Below, in pieces: positions 1 through 12,886 of a stretch of DNA of 37,443 bases. The first letter of the stretch is position 1. Every line of letters begins with the position of its first letter. The stretch lies in NCBI RefSeq assembly GCF_000003605.2, contig NW_003126254.1, positions 1 through 37,443 of the forward strand, given 5' to 3'. Below the pieces are notes generated by a model. It did not search any database and was not told the DNA's origin. It saw nothing but the letters and a program-made list of their open reading frames with translations. The position numbers and the translations under genes are program-made. Source of the stretch: Saccoglossus kowalevskii. Its lineage: Eukaryota; Hemichordata; Enteropneusta; Harrimaniidae.

Positions 1-425
1 TCATCAATCAGTCTAATGTTTTGTCCAATGAACCGACCAGGAATATATGCAGTTTGGTCCGGATTAATCATTTTATGGATAAATTTCTTCATTTTGTGTG
101 CTAAAACAAAGGCTAGAAGTTTATAGTCTACATTTCAGAGACTAATAGGACGCCAATTGTCAAAATTAGTTTTTTCATTGTTTTTATGCAAAAGCCTTAA
201 TATTGCTATACGCTGAGACTGTGCCAGTTCCCCGTTTTGTAAGCCATTCTTAATTGAACCATGCACCAATACACCAATAGATTCCCAAAAGGTTTGATAA
301 AACTCAACTGGGAGCCCGTCCAAGCCAGGCGATTTGTCTTTTTTCATTTTAAAAATATCCTGTTTACACTCGTCTAATGAAATTGGTAAATCAAGTTGAG
401 CTTCTTCCTCGTCTAATAAACTGCT
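1..425 (-). pseudogene. LINE ORF2 fragment: start of the reverse transcriptase domain, with an in-frame stop
   Basis: Reading leftward from 425, the frame gives NSSLLDEEEAQLDLP, then an acidic stretch leading to KMKKDKSPGLDGLPVEFY (the KSPGxDG..xEFY start of L1-type reverse transcriptases). LLHKNNEKTNFDNWRPISL follows (the RPISL motif), and after the stop NVDYKLLAFVLAHK and PDQTAYIPGRFIGQNIRLID (the Q..(I/F)xPGR block). The family copies RNA to cDNA by target-primed reverse transcription. The frame is open except for a TGA at 135-137, immediately after RPISL, where relatives usually have a Leu or other sense codon. The first ATG in this stretch (345-347) is internal and not a true start, because the frame is open upstream up to the array edge at 426. 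The fragment runs off the left end before the catalytic Asp residues. It is a pseudogene remnant, not an expressed small protein. Confidence 0.92.
135..137 (-). other. In-frame TGA stop in the LINE reverse transcriptase
   Basis: The codon after ..NWRPISL on the minus strand is TGA; the same frame then continues with recognisable reverse transcriptase sequence (NVDYKLLAFVL...). One substitution in a Leu TTA codon would give this stop. It indicates that this copy is inactive independently of the array. Confidence 0.9.
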
Positions 426-490
426 ATTTACCTGAATGTCATCAAGGTATTCTCATATAGTTTGTATGTTTGGATTGTTTGAAGTGTACA
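426..490 (-). repeat. Left-edge repeat unit, joined to the LINE reverse transcriptase fragment
   Basis: This first unit carries the common variants G35 and G47 and no private change. On the minus strand its end, DDIQV, runs in frame directly into NSSLLDEEEA of the LINE. The change from repeat to unique sequence occurs after ATTT (426-429), with CTGCT on the unique side. Unlike many satellite edges, this unit shows no decay. Confidence 0.95.
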
Positions 491-1465
491 ATTTACCTGA
501 ATGTCATCAAGGTATTCTCATATACTTTGTATGTTTTGATTGTTTGAAGTGTACAATTTACCTGAATGTCATCAAGGTATTCTCATATAGTTTGTATGTT
601 TTGATTGTTTGAAGTGTACAATTTACCTGAATGTCATCAAGGTATTCTCATATAGTTTGTATGTTTGGATTGTTTGAAGTGTACAATTTACCTGAATGTC
701 ATCAAGGTATTCTCATATAGTTTGTATGTTTTGATTGTTTGAAGTGTACAATTTACCTGAATGTCATCAAGGTATTCTCATATACTTTGTATGTTTGGAT
801 TGTTTGAAGTGTACAATTTACCTGAATGTCATCAAGGTATTCTCATATAGTTTGTATGTTTTGATTGTTTGAAGTGTACAATTTACCTGAATGTCATCAA
901 GGTATTCTCATATACTTTGTATGTTTGGATTGTTTGAAGTGTACAATTTACCTGAATGTCATCAAGGTATTCTCATATAGTTTGTATGTTTTGATTGTTT
1001 GAAGTGTACAATTTACCTGAATGTCATCAAGGTATTCTCATATAGTTTGTATGTTTGGATTGTTTGAAGTGTACAATTTACCTGAATGTCATCAAGGTAT
1101 TCTCATATACTTTGTATGTTTTGATTGTTTGAAGTGTACAATTTACCTGAATGTCATCAAGGTATTCTGATATAGTTTGTATGTTTTGATTGTTTGAAGT
1201 GTACAATTTACCTGAATGTCATCAAGGTATTCTCATATACTTTGTATGTTTTGATTGTTTGAAGTGTACAATTTACCTGAATGTCATCAAGGTATTCTCA
1301 TATACTTTGTATGTTTTGATTGTTTGAAGTGTACAATTTACCTGAATGTCATCAAGGTATTCTGATATAGTTTGTATGTTTGGATTGTTTGAAGTGTACA
1401 ATTTACCTGAATGTCATCAAGGTATTCTGATATAGTTTGTATGTTTTCATTGTTTGAAGTGTACA

Positions 1466-1985
1466 ATTTACCTGAATGTCATCAAGGTATTCTCATGTAG
1501 TTTGTATGTTTTGATTGTTTGAAGTGTACAATTTACCTGAATGTCATCAAGGTATTCTCATATAGTTTGTATGTTTGGATTGTTTGAAGTGTACAATTTA
1601 CCTGAATGTCATCAAGGTATTCTCATATAGTTTGTATGTTTGGATTGTTTGAAGTGTACAATTTACCTGAATGTCATCAAGGTATTCTCATATAGTTTGT
1701 ATGTTTTGATTGTTTGGAGTGTACAATTTACCTGAATGTCATCAAGGTATTCTCATATAGTTTGTATGTTTTGATTGTTTGCAGTGTACAATTTACCTGA
1801 ATGTCATCAAGGTATTCTCATATAGTTTGTATGTTTTGATTGTTTGAAGTGTACAATTTACCTGAATGTCATCAAGGTATTCTCATATAGTTTGTATGTT
1901 TTGATTGTTTGAAGTGTACAATTTACCTGAATGTCATCAAGGTATTCTCATATAGTTTGTATGTTTTGATTGTTTGAAGTGTACA
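1466..1985. repeat. 8-unit array block with G32, G57 and C57 markers, left copy
   Basis: Markers are G at unit position 32 (1497), G at position 57 (1717) and C at position 57 in the next unit (1782). The same ordered markers occur near 34277 at a constant offset of 32811 bp. The units after them are all T47 in both places. One T47/G47 difference and one extra substitution in the right copy show slight divergence. Confidence 0.75.
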
Positions 1986-3350
1986 ATTTACCTGAATGTC
2001 ATCAAGGTATTCTCATATAGTTTGTATGTTTGGATTGTTTGAAGTGTACAATTTACCTGAATGTCATCAAGGTATTCTCATATAGTTTGTATGTTTTGAT
2101 TGTTTGAAGTGTACAATTTACCTGAATGTCATCAAGGTATTCTCATATAGTTTGTATGTTTTGATTGTTTGAAGTGTACAATTTACCTGAATGTCATCAA
2201 GGTATTCTCATATAGTTTGTATGTTTTGATTGTTTGAAGTGTACAATTTACCTGAATGTCATCAAGGTATTCTCATATAGTTTGTATGTTTGGATTGTTT
2301 GAAGTGTACAATTTACCTGAATGTCATCAAGGTATTCTCATATACTTTGTATGTTTGGATTGTTTGAAGTGTACAATTTACCTGAATGTCATCAAGGTAT
2401 TCTCATATAGTTTGTATGTTTGGATTGTTTGAAGTGTACAATTTACCTGAATGTCATCAAGGTATTCTCATATAGTTTGTATGTTTGGATTGTTTGAAGT
2501 GTACAATTTACCTGAATGTCATCAAGGTATTCTCATATACTTTGTATGTTTGGATTGTTTGAAGTGTACAATTTACCTGAATGTCATCAAGGTATTCTCA
2601 TATAGTTTGTATGTTTTGATTGTTTGAAGTGTACAATTTACCTGAATGTCATCAAGGTATTCTCATATAGTTTGTATGTTTTGATTGTTTGAAGTGTACA
2701 ATTTACCTGAATGTCATCAAGGTATTCTCATATAGTTTGTATGTTTGGATTGTTTGAAGTGTACAATTTACCTGAATGTCATCAAGGTATTCTCATATAG
2801 TTTGTATGTTTGGATTGTTTGAAGTGTACAATTTACCTGAATGTCATCAAGGTATTCTCATATACTTTGTATGTTTGGATTGTTTGAAGTGTACAATTTA
2901 CCTGAATGTCATCAAGGTATTCTCATATACTTTGTATGTTTGGATTGTTTGAAGTGTACAATTTACCTGAATGTCATCAAGGTATTCTCATATAGTTTGT
3001 ATGTTTGGATTGTTTGAAGTGTACAATTTACCTGAATGTCATCAAGGTATTCTCATATAGTTTGTATGTTTTGATTGTTTGAAGTGTACAATTTACCTGA
3101 ATGTCATCAAAGTATTCTCATATAGTTTGTATGTTTTGATTGTTTGAAGTGTACAATTTACCTGAATGTCATCAAGGTATTCTCATATAGTTTGTCTGTT
3201 TGGATTGTTTGAAGTGTACAATTTACCTGAATGTCATCAAGGTATTCTCATATACTTTGTATGTTTGGATTGTTTGAAGTGTACAATTTACCTGAATGTC
3301 ATCAAGGTATTCTCATATAGTTTGTATGTTTGGATTGTTTGAAGTGTACA

Positions 3351-4130
3351 ATTTACCTGAATGTCATCAAGGTATTCTCATATACTTTGTATATTTGGAT
3401 TGTTTGAAGTGTACAATTTACCTGAATGTCATCAAGGTATTCTCATATACTTTGTATGTTTGGATTGTTTGAAGTGTACAATTTACCTGAATGTCATCAA
3501 GGTATTCTCATATAGTTTGTATGTTTGGATTGTTTGAAGTGTCCAATTTACCTGAATGTCATCAAGGTATTCTCATATACTTTGTATGTTTGGATTGTTT
3601 GAAGTGTACAATTTACCTGAATGTCATCAAGGTATTCTCATATAGTTTGTATGTTTTGATTGTTTGAAGTGTACAATTTACCTGAATGTCATCAAGGTAT
3701 TCTCATATAGTTTGTATGTTTTGATTGTTTGAAGTGTACAATTTACCTGAATGTCATCAAGGTATTCTCATATAGTTTGTATGTTTGGATTGTTTGAAGT
3801 GTACAATTTACCTGAATGTCATCAAGGTATTCTCATATAGTTTGTATGTTTGGATTGTTTGAAGTGTACAATTTACCTGAATGTCATCAAGGTATTCTCA
3901 TATAGTTTGTATGTTTGGATTGTTTGACGTGTACAATTTACCTGAATGTCATCAAGGTATTCTCATATACTTTGTATGTTTGGATTGTTTGAAGTGTACA
4001 ATTTACCTGAATGTCATCAAGGTATTCTCATATAGTTTGTATGTTTGGATTGTTTGAAGTGTACAATTTACCTGAATGTCATCAAGGTATTCTTATATAG
4101 TTTGTATGTTTTGATTGTTTGAAGTGTACA
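3351..4130. repeat. 12-unit array block, copy A (780 bp)
   Basis: By the diagnostic positions I tracked, these twelve units show the same variant pattern as 30244-31023. Shared rare markers include A at unit position 43 (3393), C at position 63 (3543), C at position 58 (3928) and T at position 29 (4094). All lie at the same offset of 26893 bp from their partners. The pattern stops matching in the unit before and the unit after. Confidence 0.85.
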
Positions 4131-4325
4131 ATTTACCTGAATGTCATCAAGGTATTCTCATATAGTTTGTATGTTTGGATTGTTTGAAGTGTACAATTTA
4201 CCTGAATGTCATCAAGGTATTCTCATATAGTTTGTATGTTTTGATTGTTTGAAGTGTACAATTTACCTGAATGTCATCAAGGTATTCTCATATAGTTTGT
4301 ATGTTTTGATTGTTTGAAGTGTACA

Positions 4326-5285
4326 ATTTACCTGAATGCCATCAAGGTATTCTCATATAGTTTGTATGTTTGGATTGTTTGAAGTGTACAATTTACCTGA
4401 ATGTCATCAAGGTATTCTCATATAGTTTGTATGTTTTGATTGTTTGAAGTGTACAATTTACCTGAATGTCATCAAGGTATTCTCATATAGTTTGTATGTT
4501 TTGATTGTTTGAAGTGTACAATTTACCTGAATGTCATCAAGGTATTCTCATATAGTTTGTATGTTTGGATTGTTTGAAGTGTACAATTTACCTGAATGTC
4601 ATCAAGGTATTCTGATATAGTTTGTATGTTTCGATTGTTTGAAGTGTACAATTTACCTGAATGTCATCAAGGTATTCTCATATAGTTTGTATGTTTCGAT
4701 TGTTTGAAGTGTACAATTTACCTGAATGTCATCAAGGTATTCTCATATAGTTTGTATGTTTGGATTGTTTGAAGTGTACAATTTACCTGAATGTCATCAA
4801 GGTATTCTCATATAGTTTGTATGTTTGGATTGTTTGAAGTGTACAATTTACCTGAATGTCATCAAGGTATTCTCATATAGTTTGTATGTTTGGATTGTTT
4901 GAAGTGTACAATTTACCTGAATGTCATCAAGGTATTCTCATATAGTTTGTATGTTTGGATTGTTTGAAGTGTACAATTTACCTGAATGTCATCAAGGTAT
5001 TCTCATATAGTTTGTATGTTTGGATTGTTTGAAGTGTACAATTTACCTGAATGTCATCAAGGTATTCTCATATAGTTTGTATGTTTGGATTGTTTGAATT
5101 GTACAATTTACCTGAATGTCATCAAGGTATTCTCATATAGTTTGTATGTTTGGATTGTTTGAAGTGTACGATTTACCTGAATGTCATCAAGGCATTCTCA
5201 TATAGTTTGTATGTTTGGATTGTTTGAAGTGTACAATTTACCTGAATGTCATCAAGGCATTCTCATATAGTTTGTATGTTTGGAT
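4326..5285. repeat. About 15-unit array block with C14, paired C47, T59, G65 and C23 markers, copy 1
   Basis: Ordered rare markers are C at unit position 14 (4339), G29 with C47 (4614 and 4632), a second C47 (4697), T59 (5099), G65 (5170) and C23 (5193). Most recur at offset 7601 in the block starting at 11927. The first part recurs at offset 30991 in the block starting at 35317. Confidence 0.75.
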
Positions 5286-8200
5286 TGTTTGAAGTGTACA
5301 ATTTACCTGAATGTCATCAAGGTATTCTCATATAGTTTGTATGTTTGGATTGTTTGAAGTGTACAATTTACCTGAATGTCATCAAGGTATTCTCATATAG
5401 TTTGTATGTTTTGATTGTTTGAAGTGTACAATTTACCTGAATGTCATCAAGGTATTCTCATATAGTTTGTATGTTTTGATTGTTTGAAGTGTACAATTTA
5501 CCTGAATGTCATCAAGGTATTCTCATATAGTTTGTATGTTTGGATTGTTTGAAGTGTACAATTTACCTGAATGTCATCAAGGTATTCTCATATAGTTTGT
5601 ATGTTTGGATTGTTTGAAGTGTACAATTTACCTGAATGTCATCAAGGTATTCTCATATAGTTTGTATGTTTTGATTGTTTGAAGTGTACAATTTACCTGA
5701 ATGTCATCAAGGTATTCTCATATAGTTTGTATGTTTTGATTGTTTGAAGTGTACAATTTACCTGAATGTCATCAAGGTATTCTCATATAGTTTGTATGTT
5801 TGGATTGTTTGAAGTGTACAATTTACCTGAATGTCATCAAGGTATTCTCGTATAGTTTGTATGTTTGGATTGTTTGAAGTGTACAATTTACCTGAATGCC
5901 ATCAAGGTATTCTCATATAGTTTGTATGTTTTGATTGTTTGAAGTGTACAATTTACCTGAATGTCATCAAGGTATTCTCATATAGTTTGTATGTTTGGAT
6001 TGTTTGAAGTGTACAATTTACCTGAATGTCATCAAGGTATTCTCATATAGTTTGTATGTTTGGATTGTTTGAAGTGTACAATTTACCTGAATGTCATCAA
6101 GGTATTCTCATATAGTTTGTATGTTTGGATTGTTTGAAGTGTACAATTTACCTGAATGTCATCAAGGTATTCTCATATAGTTTGTATGTTTGGATTGTTT
6201 GAAGTGTACAATTTATTTGAATGTCATCAAGGTATTCTCATATAGTTTGTGTGTTTTGATTGTTTGAAGTGTACAATTTACCTGAATGTCATCAAGGTAT
6301 TCTCATATAGTTTGTATGTTCTGATTGTTTGAAGTGTACAATTTACCTGAATGTCATCAAGGTATTCTCATATAGTTTGTATGTTTGGATTGTTTGAAGT
6401 GTACAATTTACCTGAATGTCATCAAGGTATTCTCATATAGTTTGTATGTTTGGATTGTTTGAAGTGTACAATTTACCTGAATGTCATCAAGGTATTCTCA
6501 TATAGTTTGTATGTTTGGATTGTTTGAAGTGTACAATTTACCTGAATGTCATCAAGGCATTCTCATATAGTTTGTATGTTTGGATTGTTTGAAGTATACA
6601 ATTTACCTGAATGTCATCAAGGTATTCTCATATAGTTTGTATGTTTGGATTGTTTGAAGTGTACAATTTACCTGAATGTCATCAAGGTATTCTCATATAG
6701 TTTGTATGTTTTGATTGTTTGAAGTGTACAATTTACCTGAATGTCATCAAGGTATTCTCATATAGTTTGTATGTTTTGATTGTTTGAAGTGTACAATTTA
6801 CCTGAATGCCATCAAGGTATTCTCATATAGTTTGTATGTTTTGATTGTTTGAAGTGTACAATTTACCTGAATGTCATCAAGGTATTCTCATATAGTTTGT
6901 ATGTTTTGATTGTTTGAAGTGTACAATTTACCTGAATGTCATCAAGGTATTCTCATATAGTTTGTATGTTTTGATTGTTTGAAGTGTACAATTTACCTGA
7001 ATGTCATCAAGGTATTCTCATATAGTTTGTATGTTTGGATTGTTTGAAGTGTACAATTTACCTGAATGTCATCAAGGTATTCTCATATAGTTTGTATGTT
7101 TGGATTGTTTGAAGTGTACAATTTACCTGAATGTCATCAAGGTATTCTCATATAGTTTGTATGTTTCGATTGTTTGAAGTGTACAATTTACCTGAATGTC
7201 ATCAAGGTATTCTCATATAGTTTGTATGTTTGGATTGTTTGAAGTGTACAATTTACCTGAATGTCATCAAGGTATTTCTCATATAGTTTGTATGTTTTGA
7301 TTGTTTGGAGTGAACAATTTACTGAATGTCATCAAGGTATTCTCATATAGTTTGTATGTTTGGATTGTTTGAAGTGTACAATTTACCTGAATGTCATCAA
7401 GGTATTCTCATATAGTTTGTATGTTTCGATTGTTTGAAGTGTACAATTTACCTGAATGTCATCAAGGTATTCTCATATAGTTTGTATGTTTGGATTGTTT
7501 GAAGTGTACAATTTACCTGAATGTCATCAAGGTATTCTCATATAGTTTGTATGTTTGGATTGTTTGAAGTGTACAATTTACCTGAATGTCATCAAGGTAT
7601 TCTCATATAGTTTGTATGTTTGGATTGTTTGAAGTGTACAATTTACCTGAATGTCATCAAGGTATTCTCATATAGTTTGTATGTTTGGATTGTTTGAAGT
7701 GTACAATTTACCTGAATGTCATCAAGGTATTCTCATATAGTTTGTATGTTTGGATTGTTTGAAGTGTACAATTTACCTGAATGTCATCAAGGTATTCTCA
7801 TATAGTTTGTATGTTTGGATTGTTTGAAGTGTACGATTTACCTGAATGTCATCAAGGCATTCTCATATAGTTTGTATGTTTGGATTGTTTGAAGTGTACA
7901 ATTTACCTGAATGTCATCAAGGTATTCTCATATAGTTTGTATGTTTGGATTGTTTGAAGTGTACAATTTACCTGAATGTCATCAAGGTATTCTCATATAG
8001 TTTGTATGTTTTGATTGTTTGAAGTGTACAATTTACCTGAATGTCATCAAGGTATTCTCATATAGTTTGTATGTTTTGATTGTTTGAAGTGTACAATTTA
8101 CCTGAATGCCATCAAGGTATTCTCATATAGTTTGTATGTTTTGATTGTTTGAAGTGTACAATTTACCTGAATGTCATCAAGGTATTCTCATATAGTTTGT

Positions 8201-10110
8201 ATGTTTTGATTGTTTGAAGTGTACAATTTACCTGAATGCCATCAAGGTATTCTCATATAGTTTGTATGTTTTGATTGTTTGAAGTGTACAATTTACCTGA
8301 ATGTCATCAAGGTATTCTCATATAGTTTGTATGTTTGGATTGTTTGAAGTGTACAATTTACCTGAATGTCATCAAGGTATTCTCATATAGTTTGTATGTT
8401 TGGATTGTTTGAAGTGTACAATTTACCTGAATGTCATCAAGGTATTCTCATATAGTTTGTATGTTTGGATTGTTTGAAGTGTACAATTTACCTGAATGTC
8501 ATCAAGGTATTCTCATATAGTTTGTATGTTTGGATTGTTTGAAGTGTACAATTTACCTGAATGTCATCAAGGTATTCTCATATAGTTTGTATGTTTGGAT
8601 TGTTTGAAGTGTACGATTTACCTGAATGTCATCAAGGCATTCTCATATAGTTTGTATGTTTGGATTGTTTGAAGTGTACAATTTACCTGAATGTCATCAA
8701 GGTATTCTCATATAGTTTGTATGTTTGGATTGTTTGAAGTGTACAATTTACCTGAATGTCATCAAGGTATTCTCATATAGTTTGTATGTTTGGATTGTTT
8801 GAAGTGTACAATTTACCTGAATGTCATCAAGGTATTCTCATATAGTTTGTATGTTTTGATTGTTTGAAGTGTACAATTTACCTGAATGCCATCAAGGTAT
8901 TCTCATATAGTTTGTATGTTTTGATTGTTTGAAGTGTACAATTTACCTGAATGTCATCAAGGTATTCTCATATAGTTTGTATGTTTTGATTGTTTGAAGT
9001 GTACAATTTACCTGAATGTCATCAAGGTATTCTCATATAGTTTGTATGTTTTGATTGTTTGAAGTGTACAATTTACCTGAATGTCATCAAGGTATTCTCA
9101 TATAGTTTGTATGTTTGGATTGTTTGAAGTGTACAATTTACCTGAATGTCATCAAGGTATTCTCATATAGTTTGTATGTTTCGATTGTTTGAAGTGTACA
9201 ATTTACCTGAATGTCATCAAGGTATTCTCATATAGTTTGTATGTTTGGATTGTTTGAAGTGTACAATTTACCTGAATGTCATCAAGGTATTCTCATATAG
9301 TTTGTATGTTTGGATTGTTTGAAGTGTACAATTTACCTGAATGTCATCAAGGTATTCTCATATAGTTTGTATGTTTGGATTGTTTGAAGTGTACAATTTA
9401 CCTGAATGTCATCAAGGTATTCTCATATAGTTTGTATGTTTCGATTGTTTGAAGTGTACAATTTACCTGAATGTCATCAAGGTATTCTCATATAGTTTGT
9501 ATGTTTGGATTGTTTGAAGTGTACAATTTACCTGAATGTCATCAAGGTATTCTCATATAGTTTGTATGTTTGGATTGTTTGAAGTGTACAATTTACCTGA
9601 ATGTCATCAAGGTATTCTCATATAGTTTGTATGTTTGGATTGTTTGAAGTGTACGATTTACCTGAATGTCATCAAGGCATTCTCATATAGTTTGTATGTT
9701 TGGATTGTTTGAAGTGTACAATTTACCTGAATGTCATCAAGGTATTCTCATATAGTTTGTATGTTTGGATTGTTTGAAGTGTACAATTTACCTGAATGTC
9801 ATCAAGGTATTCTCATATAGTTTGTATGTTTGGATTGTTTGAAGTGTACAATTTACCTGAATGTCATCAAGGTATTCTCATATAGTTTGTATGTTCTGAT
9901 TGTTTGAAGTGTACAATTTACCTGAATGTCATCAAGGTATTCTCATATAGTTTGTATGTTTGGATTGTTTGAAGTGTACAATTTACCTGAATGTCATCAA
10001 GGTATTCTCATATAGTTTGTATGTTTGGATTGTTTGAAGTGTACAATTTACCTGAATGTCATCAAGGTATTCTCATATAGTTTGTATGTTTGGATTGTTT
10101 GAAGTGTACA

Positions 10111-10431
10111 ATTTACCTGAATGTCATCAAGGTATTTTCATATAGTTGTATGTTTGATGTTGAAGTGTACAATTTACCTGAATGTCATCAAGGTATTCTG
10201 ATATAGTTGTATGTTTTGATTGTTTGAAGTGTACAATTTACTGAATGTCATCAAAGGTATTCTCATATAGTTTGTATGTTTTGATTGTTTGAAGTGTACA
10301 ATTTACCTGAATGTCATCAAGGTATTCTCATATACTTTGTATGTTTTGATTGTTTGAAGTGTACAATTTACCTGAATGTCATCAAGGTATTCTCATATAG
10401 TTTTGTATGTTTTGATTGTTTGAAGTGTACA
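10111..10431. repeat. Indel-rich stretch of the array
   Basis: These five units carry most of the small indels of the left half. Four bases are missing in one unit (ATAGTTGTATGTTTGATGTTGAAG), a T is missing in the next, ACTGAATG replaces ACCTGAATG, and CAAAGG and GTTTTG carry single-base insertions. The neighbouring 149 units on the left keep the 65-bp phase apart from one +1/-1 pair. Confidence 0.85.
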
Positions 10432-11926
10432 ATTTACCTGAATGTCATCAAGGTATTCTCATATAGTTTGTATGTTTTGATTGTTTGAAGTGTACAATTT
10501 ACCTGAATGTCATCAAGGTATTCTGATATAGTTTGTATGTTTTGATTGTTTGAAGTGTACAATTTACCTGAATGTCATCAAGGTATTCTCATATAGTCTG
10601 TATGTTTTGATTGTTTGAAGTGTACAATTTACCTGAATGTCATCAAGGTATTCTCATATAGTTTGTATGTTTTGATTGTTTGAAGTGTACAATTTACCTG
10701 AATGTCATCAAGGTATTCTCATATAGTTTGTATGTTTTGATTGTTTGAAGTGTACAATTTACCTGAATGTCATCAAGGTATTCTCATATAGTTTGTATGT
10801 TTGGATTGTTTGAAGTGTACAATTTACCTGAATGTCATCAAGGTATTCTCATATACTTTGTATGTTTTGATTGTTTGAAGTGTACAATTTACCTGAATGT
10901 CATCAAGGTATTCTCATATAGTTTGTATGTTTTGATTGTTTGAAGTGTACAATTTACCTGAATGTCATCAAGGTATTCTCATATAGTTTGTATGTTTTGA
11001 TTGTTTGAAGTGTACAATTTACCTGAATGTCATCAAGGTATTCTCATATAGTTTGTATGTTTGGATTGTTTGAAGTGTACAATTTACCTGAATGTCATCA
11101 AGGTATTCTCATATAGTTTGTATGTTTTGATTGTTTGAAGTGTACAATTTACCTGAATGTCATCAAGGTATTCTCATATAGTTTGTATGTTTGGATTGTT
11201 TGAAGTGTACAATTTACCTGAATGTCATCAAGGTATTCTCATATAGTTTGTATGTTTGGATTGTTTGAAGTGTACAATTTACCTGAATGTCATCAAGGTA
11301 TTCTCATATAGTTTGTATGTTTTGATTGTTTGAAGTGTACAATTTACCTGAATGTCATCAAGGTATTCTCATATAGTTTGTATGTTTTGATTGTTTGAAG
11401 TGTACAATTTACCTGAATGTCATCAAGGTATTCTCATATAGTTTGTATGTTTTGATTGTTTGAAGTGTACAATTTACCTGAATGTCATCAAGGTATTCTC
11501 ATATAGTTTGTATGTTTTGATTGTTTGAAGTGTACAATTTACCTGAATGTCATCAAGGTATTCTCATATAGTTTGTATGTTTGGATTGTTTGAAGTGTAC
11601 AATTTACCTGAATGTCATCAAGGTATTCTCATATAGTTTGTATGTTTGGATTGTTTGAAGTGTACAATTTACCTGAATGTCATCAAGGTATTCTCATATA
11701 GTTTGTATGTTTGGATTGTTTGAAGTGTACAATTTACCTGAATGTCATCAAGGTATTCTCATATAGTTTGTATGTTTGGATTGTTTGAAGTGTACAATTT
11801 ACCTGAATGTCATCAAGGTATTCTCATATAGTTTGTATGTTTGGATTGTTTGAAGTGTACAATTTACCTGAATGTCATCAAGGTATTCTCATATAGTTTG
11901 TATGTTTTGATTGTTTGAAGTGTACA

Positions 11927-12886
11927 ATTTACCTGAATGCCATCAAGGTATTCTCATATAGTTTGTATGTTTGGATTGTTTGAAGTGTACAATTTACCTG
12001 AATGTCATCAAGGTATTCTCATATAGTTTGTATGTTTTGATTGTTTGAAGTGTACAATTTACCTGAATGTCATCAAGGTATTCTCATATAGTTTGTATGT
12101 TTTGATTGTTTGAAGTGTACAATTTACCTGAATGTCATCAAGGTATTCTCATATAGTTTGTATGTTTGGATTGTTTGAAGTGTACAATTTACCTGAATGT
12201 CATCAAGGTATTCTCATATAGTTTGTATGTTTCGATTGTTTGAAGTGTACAATTTACCTGAATGTCATCAAGGTATTCTCATATAGTTTGTATGTTTCGA
12301 TTGTTTGAAGTGTACAATTTACCTGAATGTCATCAAGGTATTCTCATATAGTTTGTATGTTTGGATTGTTTGAAGTGTACAATTTACCTGAATGTCATCA
12401 AGGTATTCTCATATGGTTTGTATGTTTGGATTGTTTGAAGTGTACAATTTACCTGAATGTCATCAAGGTATTCTCATATAGTTTGTATGTTTGGATTGTT
12501 TGAAGTGTACAATTTACCTGAATGTCATCAAGGTATTCTCATATAGTTTGTATGTTTGGATTGTTTGAAGTGTACAATTTACCTGAATGTCATCAAGGTA
12601 TTCTCATATAGTTTGTATGTTTGGATTGTTTGAAGTGTACAATTTACCTGAATGTCATCAAGGTATTCTCATATAGTTTGTATGTTTGGATTGTTTGAAT
12701 TGTACAATTTACCTGAATGTCATCAAGGTATTCTCATATAGTTTGTATGTTTGGATTGTTTGAAGTGTACGATTTACCTGAATGTCATCAAGGCATTCTC
12801 ATATAGTTTGTATGTTTGGATTGTTTGAAGTGTACAATTTACCTGAATGTCATCAAGGTATTCTCATATAGTTTGTATGTTTGGAT
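11927..12886. repeat. About 15-unit array block, copy 2
   Basis: Partner of 4326-5285 at offset 7601. C14 is at 11940, C47 at about 12233 and 12298, T59 at 12700, G65 at 12771 and C23 at 12794. It lacks the G29 change of copy 1 and has a private G at position 34 (ATATGG, near 12415). It also lacks the second C23 that copy 1 has at 5258. Confidence 0.75.

Noticed and set aside
10285-10488. 67-residue plus-strand open frame
   Set aside because: It is made of repeat units whose stops are removed by a C35 variant and a 1-bp insertion at the GTTTTG site. It is not a gene.
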